51,506 nucleotides of DNA from Elioraea sp. Yellowstone. GTDB lineage: Bacteria > Pseudomonadota > Alphaproteobacteria > Acetobacterales > Acetobacteraceae. The position numbers were made by a program, and so were the translations under genes. Under the pieces are notes generated by a model that saw only the letters and a program-made list of their open reading frames with translations, was not told where the DNA came from and did no database searches. Positions 1-10,405 of the stretch are shown here, one piece after another (the first letter of the stretch is position 1; each line of letters begins with the position of its first letter). Where the stretch lies: contig NZ_VIKA01000007.1 of assembly GCF_006704265.1 (NCBI RefSeq), positions 1-51,506 on the forward strand, in the 5' to 3' direction.

Positions 1-288
1 CCCGTGACGGTCGGGTTGCGGCTGTTCCTGCCCGACAGTTGGACCGCCGATCCCGAGAGGATGCGGCGCGCGGGCGTTCCGGCGGCGTTCCAGGCCGCGC
101 GGACGAAGCCCGAGATCGCCATCGAGGAGATCGAGCGGCTGCGCGGGGCTGGGCTGCGCTTCGGCACGGTGCTCGCCGATGCCGGCTACGGCCTGAGCGT
201 CTCCTTCCGTCAGGCGCGCCATCCAGCACCATCTGCTCGGCTTGCAAAGCCGACGATGTCCGCTTTGCAGCCGCAGCCTCGCCAGTAG
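1..288 (+). pseudogene. IS701-family transposase remnant
   Basis: The open frame runs in from the left window edge. About 70 residues resemble the middle of IS701-type DDE transposases, with the stretches LFLPDSWTADPERMRRAG, AARTKPEIAIEEI and FGTVLADAGYGLS; the aspartate in LADAGYG would be a candidate DDE residue. After roughly base 220 the frame loses resemblance to the family and stops at 288, far too early for a protein of about 400 residues. The 3' side is therefore deleted or rearranged; the 5' side cannot be seen. No terminal inverted repeat or target duplication is visible here. It is most likely a dead relic next to the HIT gene. The family call rests on recognised motifs, not on a search. 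Confidence 0.7.
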
Positions 289-315
289 AGCCGCCCCTAT
301 TCTGCCAAAGTAGTG

Positions 316-699
316 CTAATCCTTCGCGGGCAGCATCCTGCCGAGACTCCGCCCGCCGAAGATGTGCACATGGAAATGCGGCACTTCCTGGTGCCCGTGC
401 ACGCCCATGTTGGTCAGCACGCGATAGCCCGACACTTCCAGCGACAGGTCCTTCGCCACCTTGCCGACCGCACGCCAGAACCCGGCGATCTCGGCATCCG
501 AGGCGGAGGCGGAAAAGTCCGCAAGCGACACGTACTGCCCCTTCGGCACCACCAGCACATGCACCGGCGCCTGCGGGTTGATGTCGTGGAAGGCGAGCGC
601 CCACTCGTCCTCATGCACCTTCCGGCACGGGATCTCGCCGCGCAGGATGCGGGCGAAGACGTTCGAGGGATCGTAGGGCGGCAGGCCGCTGACAGGCAT
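316..699 (-). CDS. HIT family nucleotide-binding protein
   Basis: A histidine-triad hydrolase/transferase of the HinT type, acting on purine nucleoside phosphoramidates or related nucleotides in the cytosol. The 127-residue product has the N-terminal signature DPSNVFARILRGEIPCRKVHE, then HDINPQAPVHVLVVPK, and the catalytic triad HFHVHIFGG near the C-terminus. The start MPVSG at 699 was chosen because the family homology begins there; a frame extension to 873 overlaps hisE and has no family features. It lies 35 bases after hisE in the same direction, matching the hisF-hisE-HIT order common in alphaproteobacteria, so it is probably the last gene of that unit. Length is normal for the family. 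Confidence 0.93.
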   Translation of the reverse strand: MPVSGLPPYDPSNVFARILRGEIPCRKVHEDEWALAFHDINPQAPVHVLVVPKGQYVSLADFSASASDAEIAGFWRAVGKVAKDLSLEVSGYRVLTNMGVHGHQEVPHFHVHIFGGRSLGRMLPAKD

Positions 700-734
700 G
701 GCGAACGCTCCGTGGAACCGACGGAGCGCCTCGC

Positions 735-1151
735 CTACCACACCTTCCTGGTTCCCGGCAGCCGCCGCGCCGCAGGCTGGGCGCGCGCGGCCTTCTCGGC
801 GATGCCGCTCACGCCCTGGCGCCGCTCGAGCTCCGCCCAGACGGCGCCGGGACGGATGCCCGCATCCACCCACACGACCATGAGGTGGTAGAGCAGGTCG
901 GCGCTCTCGGCGATCACGCCGTCGCGGTTGCCGCGGGTCGCCTCGATCACCGCCTCGACCGCCTCCTCGCCGAGCTTCTGCGCGACCTTCGCGGTGCCGC
1001 GCGCGAGCAGCCGGGCGGAGTGGGAGAGTGCGGGGTCGGCACCCTTGCGCGACTCCACGGTGGCCCAGAGCCGGTCAAGGATCGTCCCGTCAGCGGGTTC
1101 GGTGGCGCCGGGGGGGCGGCGTGGCCTGGCCGTCCTGGCGGTCTTGGCCAT
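735..1151 (-). CDS. hisE: Phosphoribosyl-ATP pyrophosphatase
   Basis: Second step of histidine biosynthesis: hydrolyses phosphoribosyl-ATP to phosphoribosyl-AMP and diphosphate. The 138-residue protein has the MazG-like all-alpha core with the metal-binding motif [13 protein letters not shown] and the following [13 protein letters not shown] helix. The first 20 residues are an Arg/Pro-rich extension of the normal family start and the C-terminus carries a basic tail, so it is a little longer than usual. It starts 7 bases after hisF and is surely cotranscribed with it. There is no fused HisI domain, so the cyclohydrolase must be encoded elsewhere. Confidence 0.95.
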   Translation of the reverse strand: MAKTARTARPRRPPGATEPADGTILDRLWATVESRKGADPALSHSARLLARGTAKVAQKLGEEAVEAVIEATRGNRDGVIAESADLLYHLMVVWVDAGIRPGAVWAELERRQGVSGIAEKAARAQPAARRLPGTRKVW

Positions 1152-1158
1152 CGCCGCC

Positions 1159-1932
<774 letters not shown>

Positions 1933-2170
1933 CGGGTGGCGGCGACTCCGTCCTTGCGCGTCGCGGTCCCGTCTTCTGCGCCCGCCGAGTCGGCGGCGCA
2001 AACGAAAAAAACGAAGGGCGGGTGCGGACGGCGCAGGGCAGGCCGCGCCCGGAAGAGGGCGTCGGGGCATCGGCCGCCCTGCGCCTGCCGGCGCGACCCG
2101 CGTCACGGTCTGGCGGAGCGGCACGCGATACTGCCGCTGCCGCGCCCGGCAGGCCCCTTCAAATCCGGCG

Positions 2171-2202
2171 TAAAGGGATAAAGTCGTAAAGCGATAAAGC
2201 GC
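2171..2202 (+). repeat. Four tandem TAAAGNNN octamers upstream of the lipocalin gene
   Basis: In the 289-base gap between the divergent hisF and lipocalin genes lies a short tandem run with an exact 8-base period: TAAAGGGA, TAAAGTCG, TAAAGCGA, TAAAGCGC. It ends 20 bases before the lipocalin ATG and is much more AT-rich than its surroundings. It may be part of a promoter or a protein-binding site; the sequence does not say which. The rest of the gap shows nothing recognisable. Confidence 0.7.
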
Positions 2203-2221
2203 ACACCGACCCGCCGGGCCC

Positions 2222-2731
2222 ATGCACCGCCTCGCCGCCGCCCTCGTCCTGCTGCTCGCCGCCTGCACCTCCCCGCCTGCCGGGATCACGCCGGTGCGCT
2301 TCGATCCCGACCGCTACCTCGGCACCTGGTACGAGATCGCCCGGCTCGACCACCGCTTCCAGCGTGGCGATGTGAGCGCCACCGCCACCTACGCCGCCAA
2401 CCCCGACGGCACCATCGCGGTCACCAACCGCGGCTGGCGCGCCGACGGCACGGAACGGTCGGTGACCGGCACCGCCCGCTTCCTCGGCGCGCGCGACACC
2501 GCGAGCCTCGCCGTGACCTTCCGCTGGCCTTTCGAGGGCGGCTACCACGTCATCCGCCTCGATCCGGACTACCGGATCGCCCTCGTCTCCGGCCCCAGCC
2601 GGGACTATCTCTGGCTGCTCTCTCGCACCCCCACCCTGCCCGAGCCCGTGATCGCGGAGTGGCTCGAGACCGTCCGCGGCCTCGGCTACCCGGTCGAGCG
2701 GGCGGTGCTCTCCCGCCCCCCGCCGGCCTGA
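2222..2731 (+). CDS. Lipocalin family lipoprotein (Blc-like)
   Basis: A small outer-membrane-type lipoprotein predicted to bind lipids or other hydrophobic ligands. The N-terminus [15 protein letters not shown] is a lipoprotein signal with the lipobox cysteine at residue 15. The mature part has the bacterial lipocalin signature [20 protein letters not shown], the internal strands [10 protein letters not shown] and GTARF, and the late motif [23 protein letters not shown]. At 169 residues it has normal Blc length. A small membrane protein gene follows 41 bases later. The unusual TAAAG octamer run sits just upstream. Function beyond lipocalin fold is not inferable. Confidence 0.92.
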   Translation: MHRLAAALVLLLAACTSPPAGITPVRFDPDRYLGTWYEIARLDHRFQRGDVSATATYAANPDGTIAVTNRGWRADGTERSVTGTARFLGARDTASLAVTFRWPFEGGYHVIRLDPDYRIALVSGPSRDYLWLLSRTPTLPEPVIAEWLETVRGLGYPVERAVLSRPPPA

Positions 2732-2772
2732 CGCTTGCCCCCCGCCGTCCCGCGCGGCATATCGCCCGCGCC

Positions 2773-3111
2773 ATGGCGCGCCGCCGCGAATACCTCACCA
2801 TCCCCCGGATGCTGCCGCCGCGGCCGCCCAGCCGCTGGGCCCGGCGCGCCAAGATCCTGGCGGGCTGGGGCTTCATCCTGCTCGGCATCGCGGGGTTCTT
2901 CCTGCCCTTCCTGCAGGGCTTCCTGTTCCTCGCGGTCGGGCTCTACATCCTGCGCGACGAGTATGCCTGGGCGCAGCGCATGATCGACTGGCTCAGGCGC
3001 AAGTTCCCGCGCCACGCCAAGCAGATGGACCAGGGCGCGGAGCGGGCGCAGGCGTGGCTGACGCGCTGGCGCCGGCGCGTCCGGCGGACCGTCTACCAGG
3101 TCCGGCGCTGA
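2773..3111 (+). CDS. Small PGPGW-type transmembrane protein
   Basis: A 112-residue protein of unknown function. A basic N-terminus (MARRREYLTIPRM) precedes one hydrophobic hairpin, AGWGFILLGIAGFF followed by LPFLQGFLFLAVGLYIL, then a long basic, helical C-terminus rich in Arg and Lys that should stay in the cytoplasm. The hydrophobic hairpin resembles the putative transmembrane family PGPGW (Pfam PF09656), recalled from the family and not tested. The frame is open from 2659, but the ATG at 2773 is preferred because the upstream part overlaps the lipocalin gene; ATG 2809 is another option. Confidence 0.75.
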   Translation: MARRREYLTIPRMLPPRPPSRWARRAKILAGWGFILLGIAGFFLPFLQGFLFLAVGLYILRDEYAWAQRMIDWLRRKFPRHAKQMDQGAERAQAWLTRWRRRVRRTVYQVRR

Positions 3112-3199
3112 GTCTCCGCCCTTGAACTGACCGCCCCGGCCCGGCTGGAATGGGACTGGCCCGCTGCCCGCCGAGGGCCGTGGCCACGGCGTCGAGACC

Positions 3200-4147
3200 A
3201 TGCCCCGCAGCGACCTCTATCCCGACATCGCGCCCTACGAGAGCGGCTACCTGCCGCTCGACTCCGGCCACACGATGTACTGGGAGCAGGTCGGCAGCCC
3301 GTCGGGGCTGCCGGTGCTGTTCCTGCACGGCGGCCCGGGCGCAGGCGCGGGCGCGGTGCACCGGCGCTTCTTCGATCCCGGCCGCTTCCGCGTCGTCATC
3401 TTCGACCAGCGCGGCGCCGGCCGGTCGCGCCCGCTCGGCAGCCTGGCCGCCAACGACACGCCGCACCTGATCGCCGACATCGAGCGCCTGCGCGAGCGGC
3501 TGCGCATCGACCGCTGGGTGGTGTTCGGGGGCTCCTGGGGCTCCACGCTCGGGCTCGCCTACGGGCAGGCCCATCCCGACCGGGTGGCAGGATTCGTGCT
3601 GCGCGGGATCTTCCTCGGCCGCCGGCGCGAGATCGACTGGTTCCTCTACGGGCTCGCCCGGTTCTTCCCCGAGGCCTGGGCCGCCTTCGCAGGCCACGTG
3701 CCGCAGGACGAGCGCGGCGACCTTCTGGAGGCGTACTGGCGTCGCCTGACCGATCCTGATCCGCAGGTCCACCTCGCCGCCGCACGCGCCTGGAGCGTCT
3801 ACGAGGGGTCATGCTCGACCCTGCTGCCGAGCCCGGAGACCGTCGCCTCCTTCGCCGAGGACCGCACGGCACTCGGGCTCGCGCGGATCGAGGCGCACTA
3901 CTTCCGCAACGGCCTGTTCCTGCCCGAAGGCGGGCTGCTCGCGGGGATGGACCGGATCGCCCACATCCCGGGCGAGATCGTGCAGGGCCGCTACGACATG
4001 ATCTGCCCGCCCGAGAGTGCCGCAGCACTCGCGGCCGCGTGGGACCGCGCGCGGCTGACGATCGTGCCGGATGCCGGACATTCGGCGCTGGAGCCCGGGA
4101 TCAGGGCGGCGCTGCTCGCCGCGATCGAGCGGTTCCGCGGGCGGTAG
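3200..4147 (+). CDS. pip: Proline iminopeptidase (alpha/beta hydrolase)
   Basis: Removes N-terminal proline from peptides in the cytosol. The 315-residue alpha/beta hydrolase has the oxyanion-loop motif FLHGGPGAG, the RGAGRSRP stretch typical of Pip, the nucleophile elbow GGSWGS (Ser112), and the rest of the likely triad at Asp266 (GRYDMICPP) and His294 (DAGHSA). The cap region contains the expected HPDRVAGFVLRGIFL segment. Length matches the family. Its last 47 bases overlap the end of the convergent GGCT-like gene. Confidence 0.95.
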   Translation: MPRSDLYPDIAPYESGYLPLDSGHTMYWEQVGSPSGLPVLFLHGGPGAGAGAVHRRFFDPGRFRVVIFDQRGAGRSRPLGSLAANDTPHLIADIERLRERLRIDRWVVFGGSWGSTLGLAYGQAHPDRVAGFVLRGIFLGRRREIDWFLYGLARFFPEAWAAFAGHVPQDERGDLLEAYWRRLTDPDPQVHLAAARAWSVYEGSCSTLLPSPETVASFAEDRTALGLARIEAHYFRNGLFLPEGGLLAGMDRIAHIPGEIVQGRYDMICPPESAAALAAAWDRARLTIVPDAGHSALEPGIRAALLAAIERFRGR

Positions 4148-4472
4148 CGCGCGTCCGATGCGCGATCCAGGCGCGCGCGGCGAGTGTCGCGCCGTCGCAG
4201 AGCACGCGCACTGTCACGAAGCGGTAGAGCGGCCCTTCGTAGGCGTGCAGCTGCCGCAGCACGGCCGGCGTCACCTCGGCGACCAGCCCGTGCACCGCGC
4301 CGCGCGCGTCGCGCACCAGCGTCGGATACGGCGTCCCACGCAGCGCCACCCGGCGGTATCCCGCGAGCAGCGCCGGGCGTGCCTCGCGCACGAACCGGTC
4401 CTCGCCGGCGACGCGGCGCGCGACCGCCGGGTCCATCAACGTGCCGTAGAGGAAGACGCGCAGCGCGGTCAG
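4101..4472 (-). CDS. Gamma-glutamylcyclotransferase-like (AIG2/GGCT) protein
   Basis: A 123-residue protein of the GGCT/AIG2 fold, a family that releases 5-oxoproline from gamma-glutamyl compounds or acts on related adducts. It shows the substrate loop FLYGTLMDP at the start and the catalytic glutamate in [10 protein letters not shown]. No ATG, GTG or TTG lies between the stop of the upstream phosphomannomutase and the YGTL motif. The best start is CTG at 4472, overlapping that gene's TGA as CTGA, which would couple translation. A TTG just before the ATG in YGTLMD would delete the substrate loop. The C-terminal tail is Arg-rich and overlaps the convergent pip gene by 47 bases. Family call good, start uncertain. 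Confidence 0.78.
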   Translation of the reverse strand: MTALRVFLYGTLMDPAVARRVAGEDRFVREARPALLAGYRRVALRGTPYPTLVRDARGAVHGLVAEVTPAVLRQLHAYEGPLYRFVTVRVLCDGATLAARAWIAHRTRATARGTARSRRAAPP

Positions 4473-5881
4473 TGCCCGGCATGCACGCCCGAGAAGTCCG
4501 GGGCGGCAAGACCCGAGGCCCCAAGCTGGTCGGCGAGCGCCTGCTTCAGGCGCTCGAGCCCCGCCTCGCCGGTCATCGACTCGGCGCGCGCGACCAGCAC
4601 GGCCTGGGTGTTGGAGGCGCGCAGCAGCCACCAGCCGTCCGGCGTGCGCACGCGCACCCCGTCGATGTCGTTCACCTCCGCGCCGGCCGCCTTCAGCCGC
4701 GCGGCCACCTCCTTCACCACCTGGAACTTGCGCACGTCGTCGCAGTCGAAGCGCAGTTCGGGCGTGTTCACCACCCTGGGCAGCGACTTGCGCACATCCG
4801 AGAGCTTCCGCGCCATGCGCGCGAGCACGCCGAGGAAGCGCACGCCGGCATAGAGGGCATCGTCGAACCCGTACCACCTGTCGGCGAAGAACACGTGGCC
4901 CGACATCTCGCCCGAAAGCGGCGCCTTGGTCTCGGCCATCTTCGCCTTGATCAGGCTGTGCCCGGTCTTCCACATCAGTGGCCGCCCGCCGGCCTCAGCG
5001 ATCGCGTCGAACAGCACCTGGGATGCCTTGACGTCGCTGATGATGGTCGCGCCGGGATGGGCCTTCAGCACGTCGCGCGCGAGGATCAGCAGGATCTGGT
5101 CGCCGAACAGCACCTCGCCCTCGTCGTCGACGATGCCGATGCGGTCGGCATCGCCATCGAAGGCGATGCCGACATCGGCCTGCGTCTCGCGCACCTGCGC
5201 GATCAACGCCGCAAGGTTCTTCGGCACGGTCGGGTCGGGGTGGTGGTTGGGGAAGCGGCCGTCGATCTCGCCGAACAGGATCGTGTGCCGCCCGGGCAGG
5301 CCGGCGACCAGGCGCTTCAGCACCTCCCCGGCCGCGCCGTTGCCGTTGTCCCAGACGACCCTGAGCGCGCGGTCGCCGCCGTCCCAGTCCTCGAGGATGC
5401 GGGCGATGTAGGCGCCGGCGATGTCGACGTCCTCGATGCGGCCCTTGGCTTCCGGCACGACGTCCCCGGCCTCGGCCATCCGGCCGATCGCCTGGATCGC
5501 GGCGCCGAAGAACGGCTTGCCGGCCTTCACCATCTTGAAGCCGTTGTAGTCGGGCGGGTTATGGCTGCCCGTCACCTGGATCGCGCCGGCGCAGCCGCGC
5601 GCGCGGTCGAGGTAGTAGAGCATCGGCGTGGGGCCGACGCCCATGCGCAGCACGGTGAGTCCGCAGGCCGCGAGCCCGTCGACCAGTGCCGCCTCGAGCT
5701 CGGGCCCGGAGAGGCGCCCGTCACGCCCAACCGCGACCGTCCCGCCGCCGTCGCGCACGACGAGCGAGCCGAACGCGCGGCCGATCGCGAAGGCGTCCTT
5801 GGCCGAGAGCGTGCGACCGATGGTGCCGCGGATGTCGTACTCGCGCAGGGTCGTGGGATCGAAGCGGTGGCTGAACGCCAT
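4469..5881 (-). CDS. Phosphomannomutase/phosphoglucomutase
   Basis: Interconverts hexose 1- and 6-phosphates, feeding nucleotide-sugar synthesis. The 470-residue alpha-D-phosphohexomutase contains all four active-site elements in order: the phosphoserine loop [16 protein letters not shown], the metal loop [15 protein letters not shown], the sugar-specificity loop GEMSGHVFF and the phosphate-binding [16 protein letters not shown]. It begins [19 protein letters not shown], a typical start for the AlgC-like branch. It follows ugd by 14 bases in the order galU-ugd-pgm, so the operon would convert glucose 6-phosphate into UDP-glucose and UDP-glucuronate. Whether mannose or glucose phosphate is preferred cannot be decided from sequence. 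Confidence 0.94.
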   Translation of the reverse strand: MAFSHRFDPTTLREYDIRGTIGRTLSAKDAFAIGRAFGSLVVRDGGGTVAVGRDGRLSGPELEAALVDGLAACGLTVLRMGVGPTPMLYYLDRARGCAGAIQVTGSHNPPDYNGFKMVKAGKPFFGAAIQAIGRMAEAGDVVPEAKGRIEDVDIAGAYIARILEDWDGGDRALRVVWDNGNGAAGEVLKRLVAGLPGRHTILFGEIDGRFPNHHPDPTVPKNLAALIAQVRETQADVGIAFDGDADRIGIVDDEGEVLFGDQILLILARDVLKAHPGATIISDVKASQVLFDAIAEAGGRPLMWKTGHSLIKAKMAETKAPLSGEMSGHVFFADRWYGFDDALYAGVRFLGVLARMARKLSDVRKSLPRVVNTPELRFDCDDVRKFQVVKEVAARLKAAGAEVNDIDGVRVRTPDGWWLLRASNTQAVLVARAESMTGEAGLERLKQALADQLGASGLAAPDFSGVHAGH

Positions 5882-5895
5882 GATCGTGGTTTCCT

Positions 5896-7203
5896 TCAGC
5901 TGCGGCCGATCGAGCTGTAGGCGAAGCCGGCTTCGCGCATCGCCGCCGGGTCGAAGATGTTGCGCAGATCGACCACCACGCGCCCCTTCATGACCGCGGC
6001 CAGCCGGTCGGGCGGGATCGCACGGAACTCGTTCCATTCCGTGATCACCACGAGCGCGTCGGCACCCTGCGCGGCATCGTAGGCGTCGCGGCAGTACACC
6101 ACCGCGGGCGGCAGCAGCGGCCGTGCCTGGTCCATGCCCTCGGGATCGAAGGCGCGCACGACGGCACCCGCCTCCACCAGCCGCGGCACGATCGCGAGCG
6201 AGGGCGCATCGCGCATGTCGTCGGTCTCGGGCTTGAAGGTGAGGCCCAGCACCGCGATCGTCTTGCCCTCGACCGAGCCGCCGCAGGCGGCGATCACCCG
6301 TTCGGCCATCGCGGCCTTGCGTCGGTCGTTCACCTCGACCACGGTCTCGACGATGCGGACCGGGCTTCGCACGTCCTGCGCCGTGCGCACCAGGGCCAGC
6401 GTGTCCTTGGGGAAGCAGGAGCCGCCGAAACCCGGGCCCGCGTGCAGGAACTTCCGCCCGATCCGGCCATCGAGCCCGATCCCCTTGGCGACATCGTGCA
6501 CATCGGCACCCACCTTCTCGCAGAGATCGGCGATCTCGTTGATGAAGGTGATCTTGGTGGCGAGGAAGGCGTTGGCGGCGTACTTGATCAGCTCGGCCGT
6601 CTCCAGCCCGGTGAAGACGATCGGCGTCTCGATCAGGTAGAGCGGACGGTAGAGGCGGCGCAGGACCATGCGCGCCCGTTCGCTGTCGGTCCCGATCACC
6701 ACGCGGTCGGGGCGCATGAAGTCGCCGATCGCGCTGCCTTCGCGCAGGAACTCCGGATTGGAGGCGACGGCGATGTCGAGTTCGGGGCGCGCTTCCTGCG
6801 CCAGCGCGGCCACCTTGCGGCCGGTGCCGACCGGCACGGTCGACTTGGTCACCAGCACTGTCGGCCCGGTGAGAGCGGCGCAGACCTCGCGCACCGCCGC
6901 GAACACGTAGGAGAGATCCGCGTGACCGTCGCCGCGGCGCGAGGGCGTGCCGACGGCGATGAACACGGCGTCGGCCCCGTTCACCGCCTCGGCGGTGTCC
7001 GTCGTGAAGTGAAGTCGCTTGTCCGCGACGTTGCTCGTCACGAGCTCCTCGAGCCCCGGCTCGAAGATCGGGATCCTGCCCAGCTTCAGCGCCTCGATCT
7101 TGGCGGGGTCCTTGTCCACCACCGTCACATCGATGCCGAACTCGGCGAAGCAGGCGCCGGAGACGAGGCCGACATAGCCTGCGCCGATCATCGCGACATG
7201 CAT
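5896..7203 (-). CDS. ugd: UDP-glucose 6-dehydrogenase
   Basis: Oxidises UDP-glucose twice with NAD to UDP-glucuronate, a precursor for exopolysaccharide and lipid A or glycolipid modification. The 435-residue protein starts with the Rossmann motif [17 protein letters not shown], has the NAD-binding [10 protein letters not shown] region, and carries the catalytic cysteine in [14 protein letters not shown]. The C-terminal domain has the [16 protein letters not shown] motif. Length and layout are normal. It is 23 bases downstream of galU, which makes its substrate, and 14 bases upstream of the hexose phosphate mutase. Confidence 0.97.
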   Translation of the reverse strand: MHVAMIGAGYVGLVSGACFAEFGIDVTVVDKDPAKIEALKLGRIPIFEPGLEELVTSNVADKRLHFTTDTAEAVNGADAVFIAVGTPSRRGDGHADLSYVFAAVREVCAALTGPTVLVTKSTVPVGTGRKVAALAQEARPELDIAVASNPEFLREGSAIGDFMRPDRVVIGTDSERARMVLRRLYRPLYLIETPIVFTGLETAELIKYAANAFLATKITFINEIADLCEKVGADVHDVAKGIGLDGRIGRKFLHAGPGFGGSCFPKDTLALVRTAQDVRSPVRIVETVVEVNDRRKAAMAERVIAACGGSVEGKTIAVLGLTFKPETDDMRDAPSLAIVPRLVEAGAVVRAFDPEGMDQARPLLPPAVVYCRDAYDAAQGADALVVITEWNEFRAIPPDRLAAVMKGRVVVDLRNIFDPAAMREAGFAYSSIGRS

Positions 7204-7226
7204 GGTTCAGCGCTCCTCGGGCGAGG

Positions 7227-8096
7227 TCAGAGGTAGCTCTTGAGGAAGCCGCGCACCCTGCCGGCGAGATCGGGCCTGCTCAGCGCGAAGGCGATCTGCG
7301 CCTCGAGGAAACCCGCCTTGTCGCCGCAGTCGAAGCGCCGTCCCTGGCAGCGCAGGCCGTGGAAGGGTTGGCGTCCGATCAGCCGCGCCATCGCGTCCGT
7401 GAGCTGGATCTCGCCGCCAGCCCCCTTCTCGAACCGCGCGATCTCGGCGATCACCTCCGGCATCAGCACATAGCGGCCGACGATCGAAAGCGTGGACGGC
7501 GCCTCCTCGGGCTTGGGCTTCTCGACCAGGCCGAGCACCTCGGCCACCCGTCCGTCGTCCTTGCCGACCTTCAGGATGCCGTAGCGGTTGGTGTGTTCGC
7601 GCGGAACCTCCTCGACGGCGATCACGTTGCCGCCCGTCTCGGCATAAACATCCGCAAGCTGCTTCACCCAGGAGACCTCGGCCAGCACGAGATCGTCGGG
7701 CAGGATCACCGCGAAGGGATCGGCGCCGACGAAGGCGCGTGCGCACCAGATCGCGTGCCCCAGCCCGAGCGGCACCTGCTGACGCACGCTCATCAGCGAT
7801 CCCGGCGGCATCGCCGTGCTCTCGAGCAGCGCCAGCGCCTCGGTCTTGGCACGCTCCTTCAGCGTGTGCTCGAGCTCATAGGCGAGATCGAAATGTTCCA
7901 CCAGCGCGGTCTTGCCGCGCCCCGTCACCAGGCAGAACTGCTCGATCCCGGCCGCGCGCGCCTCCTCGATCGCGTACTGGATCAGCGGCTTGTCGACGAC
8001 CGGCAGCATCTCCTTGGCCAGCACCTTGGTGGCCGGCAAGAAACGCGTGCCGAGCCCGGCCACAGGCAGGACGGCCTTCTTCAGCGGCTTGCGCAC
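7227..8096 (-). CDS. galU: UTP-glucose-1-phosphate uridylyltransferase
   Basis: Makes UDP-glucose from UTP and glucose 1-phosphate. The 289-residue protein has the nucleotidyltransferase signature [30 protein letters not shown], the family stretch [13 protein letters not shown], the metal-binding VILPDDLVL and the late motif [18 protein letters not shown] at 8096 was chosen: it has a GAGG ribosome-binding site 8 bases upstream and gives the usual short N-terminus; GTG at 8105 is also possible. It is the first gene of the galU-ugd-pgm-GGCT unit. The 296 bases upstream, to the tRNA, should hold its promoter but show no clear element. Confidence 0.96.
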   Translation of the reverse strand: MRKPLKKAVLPVAGLGTRFLPATKVLAKEMLPVVDKPLIQYAIEEARAAGIEQFCLVTGRGKTALVEHFDLAYELEHTLKERAKTEALALLESTAMPPGSLMSVRQQVPLGLGHAIWCARAFVGADPFAVILPDDLVLAEVSWVKQLADVYAETGGNVIAVEEVPREHTNRYGILKVGKDDGRVAEVLGLVEKPKPEEAPSTLSIVGRYVLMPEVIAEIARFEKGAGGEIQLTDAMARLIGRQPFHGLRCQGRRFDCGDKAGFLEAQIAFALSRPDLAGRVRGFLKSYL

Positions 8097-8392
8097 GGAA
8101 CGCACCTCATCGTGTGGCGGAGGAGACCCGTCTCGGCGCCAGCGGGACCGGCGCCCCAGCCGCACCGCGGACTTCCTGCCACAGCGTCCGGTTCGCGACA
8201 ACCGCGGCGCGAGTGGCGCGGCCGCCGGCGGGGCTTGGCACCGGACCGGGCCGTCCGCCATCGTCGTGCCATGCCGTGCCGCTGCCGATCGACGCCCCGC
8301 TGCTGCCGGCCCGGCACGCTGCGCGAGAAGCCGTTCGGCCGGACACGCGTGGCCGAGCCGCAGCCGGCGGCGAGCTATCGCGCAGGATAGGG

Positions 8393-8478
8393 TGGTGCGG
8401 GCGGTGGGAGTCGAACCCACAATTCCCGAAGGACGCGGATTTTAAGTCCGCTGCGTCTGCCAGTTCCGCCACGCCCGC
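8393..8478 (-). tRNA. tRNA-Leu (anticodon UAA)
   Basis: An 86-nt class II tRNA read on the minus strand. The acceptor stem GCGGGCG (8478-8472) pairs with CGCCCGC (8403-8397), followed by discriminator A and an encoded CCA (8395-8393). The anticodon stem GCGGA/TCCGC closes the loop CTTAAAA, giving anticodon TAA. There is an extra-long variable arm as expected for leucine, and the T-arm GTGGGTTCGACTCCCAC is perfect. It lies between galU and the membrane protein gene. Confidence 0.98.
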
Positions 8479-8525
8479 CGACCGTACCGTAGCATCGTCG
8501 CCTCGCCGCCATCGCGCCAGAGCCG

Positions 8526-10265
8526 CTAGCGGCAGGCCGATGCGCCGAAGCCGTCATCGTCGGCGCCCCACCACCCCGGTGCCAGGACCATCAGGAGGTC
8601 GATCATCTCCAGGAGATCGCGGTCGGGATCACGGCTCGCGCGCGCCAGCGCGATCGCGCCGGCGTCGCCGAGCACATAGAGGGTGCAGGGCTCGAAACGC
8701 CCGGTGCCCAGACGCTCGGCCATCGCCGCGTTCACGCGCGCCACGCGGCGCGGGTCGATCCGGGCGAAATACACGGCATCCGTCTCCAGCCCCATGGTCG
8801 CGGCATAGACCGCAACCTCCTCCCACCATGCCGCCTGGTTGCGGTTCGGCACCACGCGGATGCGGCTGTAGCGCCGGGCCGCCTCGATCCAGAACGGATC
8901 GCCGAGCCGCAGCGGCACCACCGCCGGCTCGGGCGCGAAGAAGTGCGCAAGCCGCGCGAAGCCCGGGCGGAGATCGGCGATCTGCACCGCGAGTGCCGCC
9001 GCGAGCACGAGGCCCGCACGGCGTCCGCCGAGCACGCGGACCAGCGTCAGCGCGGCGGCCACCAGCGCCGCATAGGCGACCGGCCAGAGGAAGCGCTCCG
9101 AAGCGCGCAGGGCATCGGCGTAGCGCAGCACCTCCGCGGAGAGCTCGAACAGCACCACCTCCCGCCCGCCGATCGAGACCCGGTGCGTCACCGCCAGCGC
9201 CAGGAACGCGGCCAGCGCAAGCAGCAAGGGCCAGTGGGCGTGCAGGAAGGCGCGCGGTCGCGTGGCCCAGGCGAGCGCGCCGGCGGCCAGCAACAGCAGG
9301 CTGCCGAGCCCGGCATAGGAACTCCCCGCCTCGAGATGCCCGGGCCCAGGCAGGTCGGGCAGGAAGGCGCCCCAGTAGGACGGATCGAACGGGGCAAGCA
9401 GGTCGAGCTGCATCCGGCCGAACCCGCCCCAGGTGCCGCCGAAGCCCTCGGAGAGCACGAAGAACCCGGCGGCCCACAGCCCGAGCAGGCCGGCGCCAGG
9501 CGCGGCCAGCGCCTCGGCGGCGAGAAGGGCGGACCGGCGGGGCGGATCGGCGGCGCGGGCGAGCCAGTCGGCGGCCCAGAGCCCGGCGACCATCACCAGC
9601 AGATAGGCGTGGATCAGCGCGGTCGCGAGCACGAGCGCGGTCCAGGAGGCGAGCCGCCGCCAGCCCGCGCCGCGGGTCAGGCAGAGAAGCAGTCCGGCGA
9701 GCAGGACGAACTGGCCGCCGAGCGCGAAATGCCCGCCCATCCGGTGCAGAAGCATCGGCTGCAGCACGAACAGCGCCGCGCCCGCGAGCCGCGGCAGCAT
9801 CGCCGTGGTGCCGAGCCCGATCAGACGCCAGGCGAGCAGCGCCTGCAGCGCGCCGCAGGCATAGAGCCAGAGCCCCCAGTACTGCGCCACCTCGACGAGC
9901 GGATCGAGCGCCTTGAACAGGAAGGCGAGCAGCGGGATCGCGTCGGCGTAGAAGATCGAGGAGCTGAGCTCCATCCCCCAGCCCGGGTTCAGGCCGGGGG
10001 GCCAGCCCCACTCGGTGCGCTTGAAGAAGGTGTAGCCCAGCCAGTACTGTACCGGATCCGGACCGATCCGGCCCGACAGGATCCAGCCGGTGTGCGCGGG
10101 CGGCAGGATGTGGCCGCCATACACGGCCCGGACGATCACGAGCCCGGCCAGGACGGCCAGAAGTCCGCCGAGGAGCGAACGGCCGCGCCGACTCCTCGCT
10201 GCGGTCGGCGCCGGTCGTGGGTGTTCCGTGACGTCGCGCGGCATTCTTCGGCTGGATGGTGCCAT
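8526..10265 (-). CDS. Polytopic membrane protein, DUF6311-like
   Basis: A 579-residue integral membrane protein with about ten to twelve hydrophobic segments and a soluble C-terminal part. After the first membrane helix (LLGGLLAVLAGLVIVRAVYG) comes a loop with GRIGPDPVQYWLGYTFFKRTEWGW, then GLNPGWGMELSSSIFYADAIPLLAF. This layout resembles the DUF6311 family and, more loosely, GT-C-fold glycosyltransferases that use polyprenol-linked sugars. I recognise the family from memory only and would not claim an activity. ATG at 10265 is used; ATG 10244 is an alternative. The gene stands alone, with tRNA-Leu downstream and divergent dapB upstream. Confidence 0.75.
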   Translation of the reverse strand: MAPSSRRMPRDVTEHPRPAPTAARSRRGRSLLGGLLAVLAGLVIVRAVYGGHILPPAHTGWILSGRIGPDPVQYWLGYTFFKRTEWGWPPGLNPGWGMELSSSIFYADAIPLLAFLFKALDPLVEVAQYWGLWLYACGALQALLAWRLIGLGTTAMLPRLAGAALFVLQPMLLHRMGGHFALGGQFVLLAGLLLCLTRGAGWRRLASWTALVLATALIHAYLLVMVAGLWAADWLARAADPPRRSALLAAEALAAPGAGLLGLWAAGFFVLSEGFGGTWGGFGRMQLDLLAPFDPSYWGAFLPDLPGPGHLEAGSSYAGLGSLLLLAAGALAWATRPRAFLHAHWPLLLALAAFLALAVTHRVSIGGREVVLFELSAEVLRYADALRASERFLWPVAYAALVAAALTLVRVLGGRRAGLVLAAALAVQIADLRPGFARLAHFFAPEPAVVPLRLGDPFWIEAARRYSRIRVVPNRNQAAWWEEVAVYAATMGLETDAVYFARIDPRRVARVNAAMAERLGTGRFEPCTLYVLGDAGAIALARASRDPDRDLLEMIDLLMVLAPGWWGADDDGFGASACR

Positions 10266-10405
10266 CGCTCTACGGCCAAAACCGGGCCGGTCAAGCGTCC
10301 GTGTGCCCGGAGGCCGTGCTGCCGGTGATGCTCCGCGCCTCGGATTGACGTTCCGAGCCCTTCCCCACACGGTGCCCCTCGCAAGACCACGGCATGGAGG
10401 GGCGC

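Noticed and set aside
1-315. An intact insertion sequence at the left edge
   Set aside because: Only a central piece of the transposase is seen, homology stops near 220 and no terminal inverted repeat is visible.
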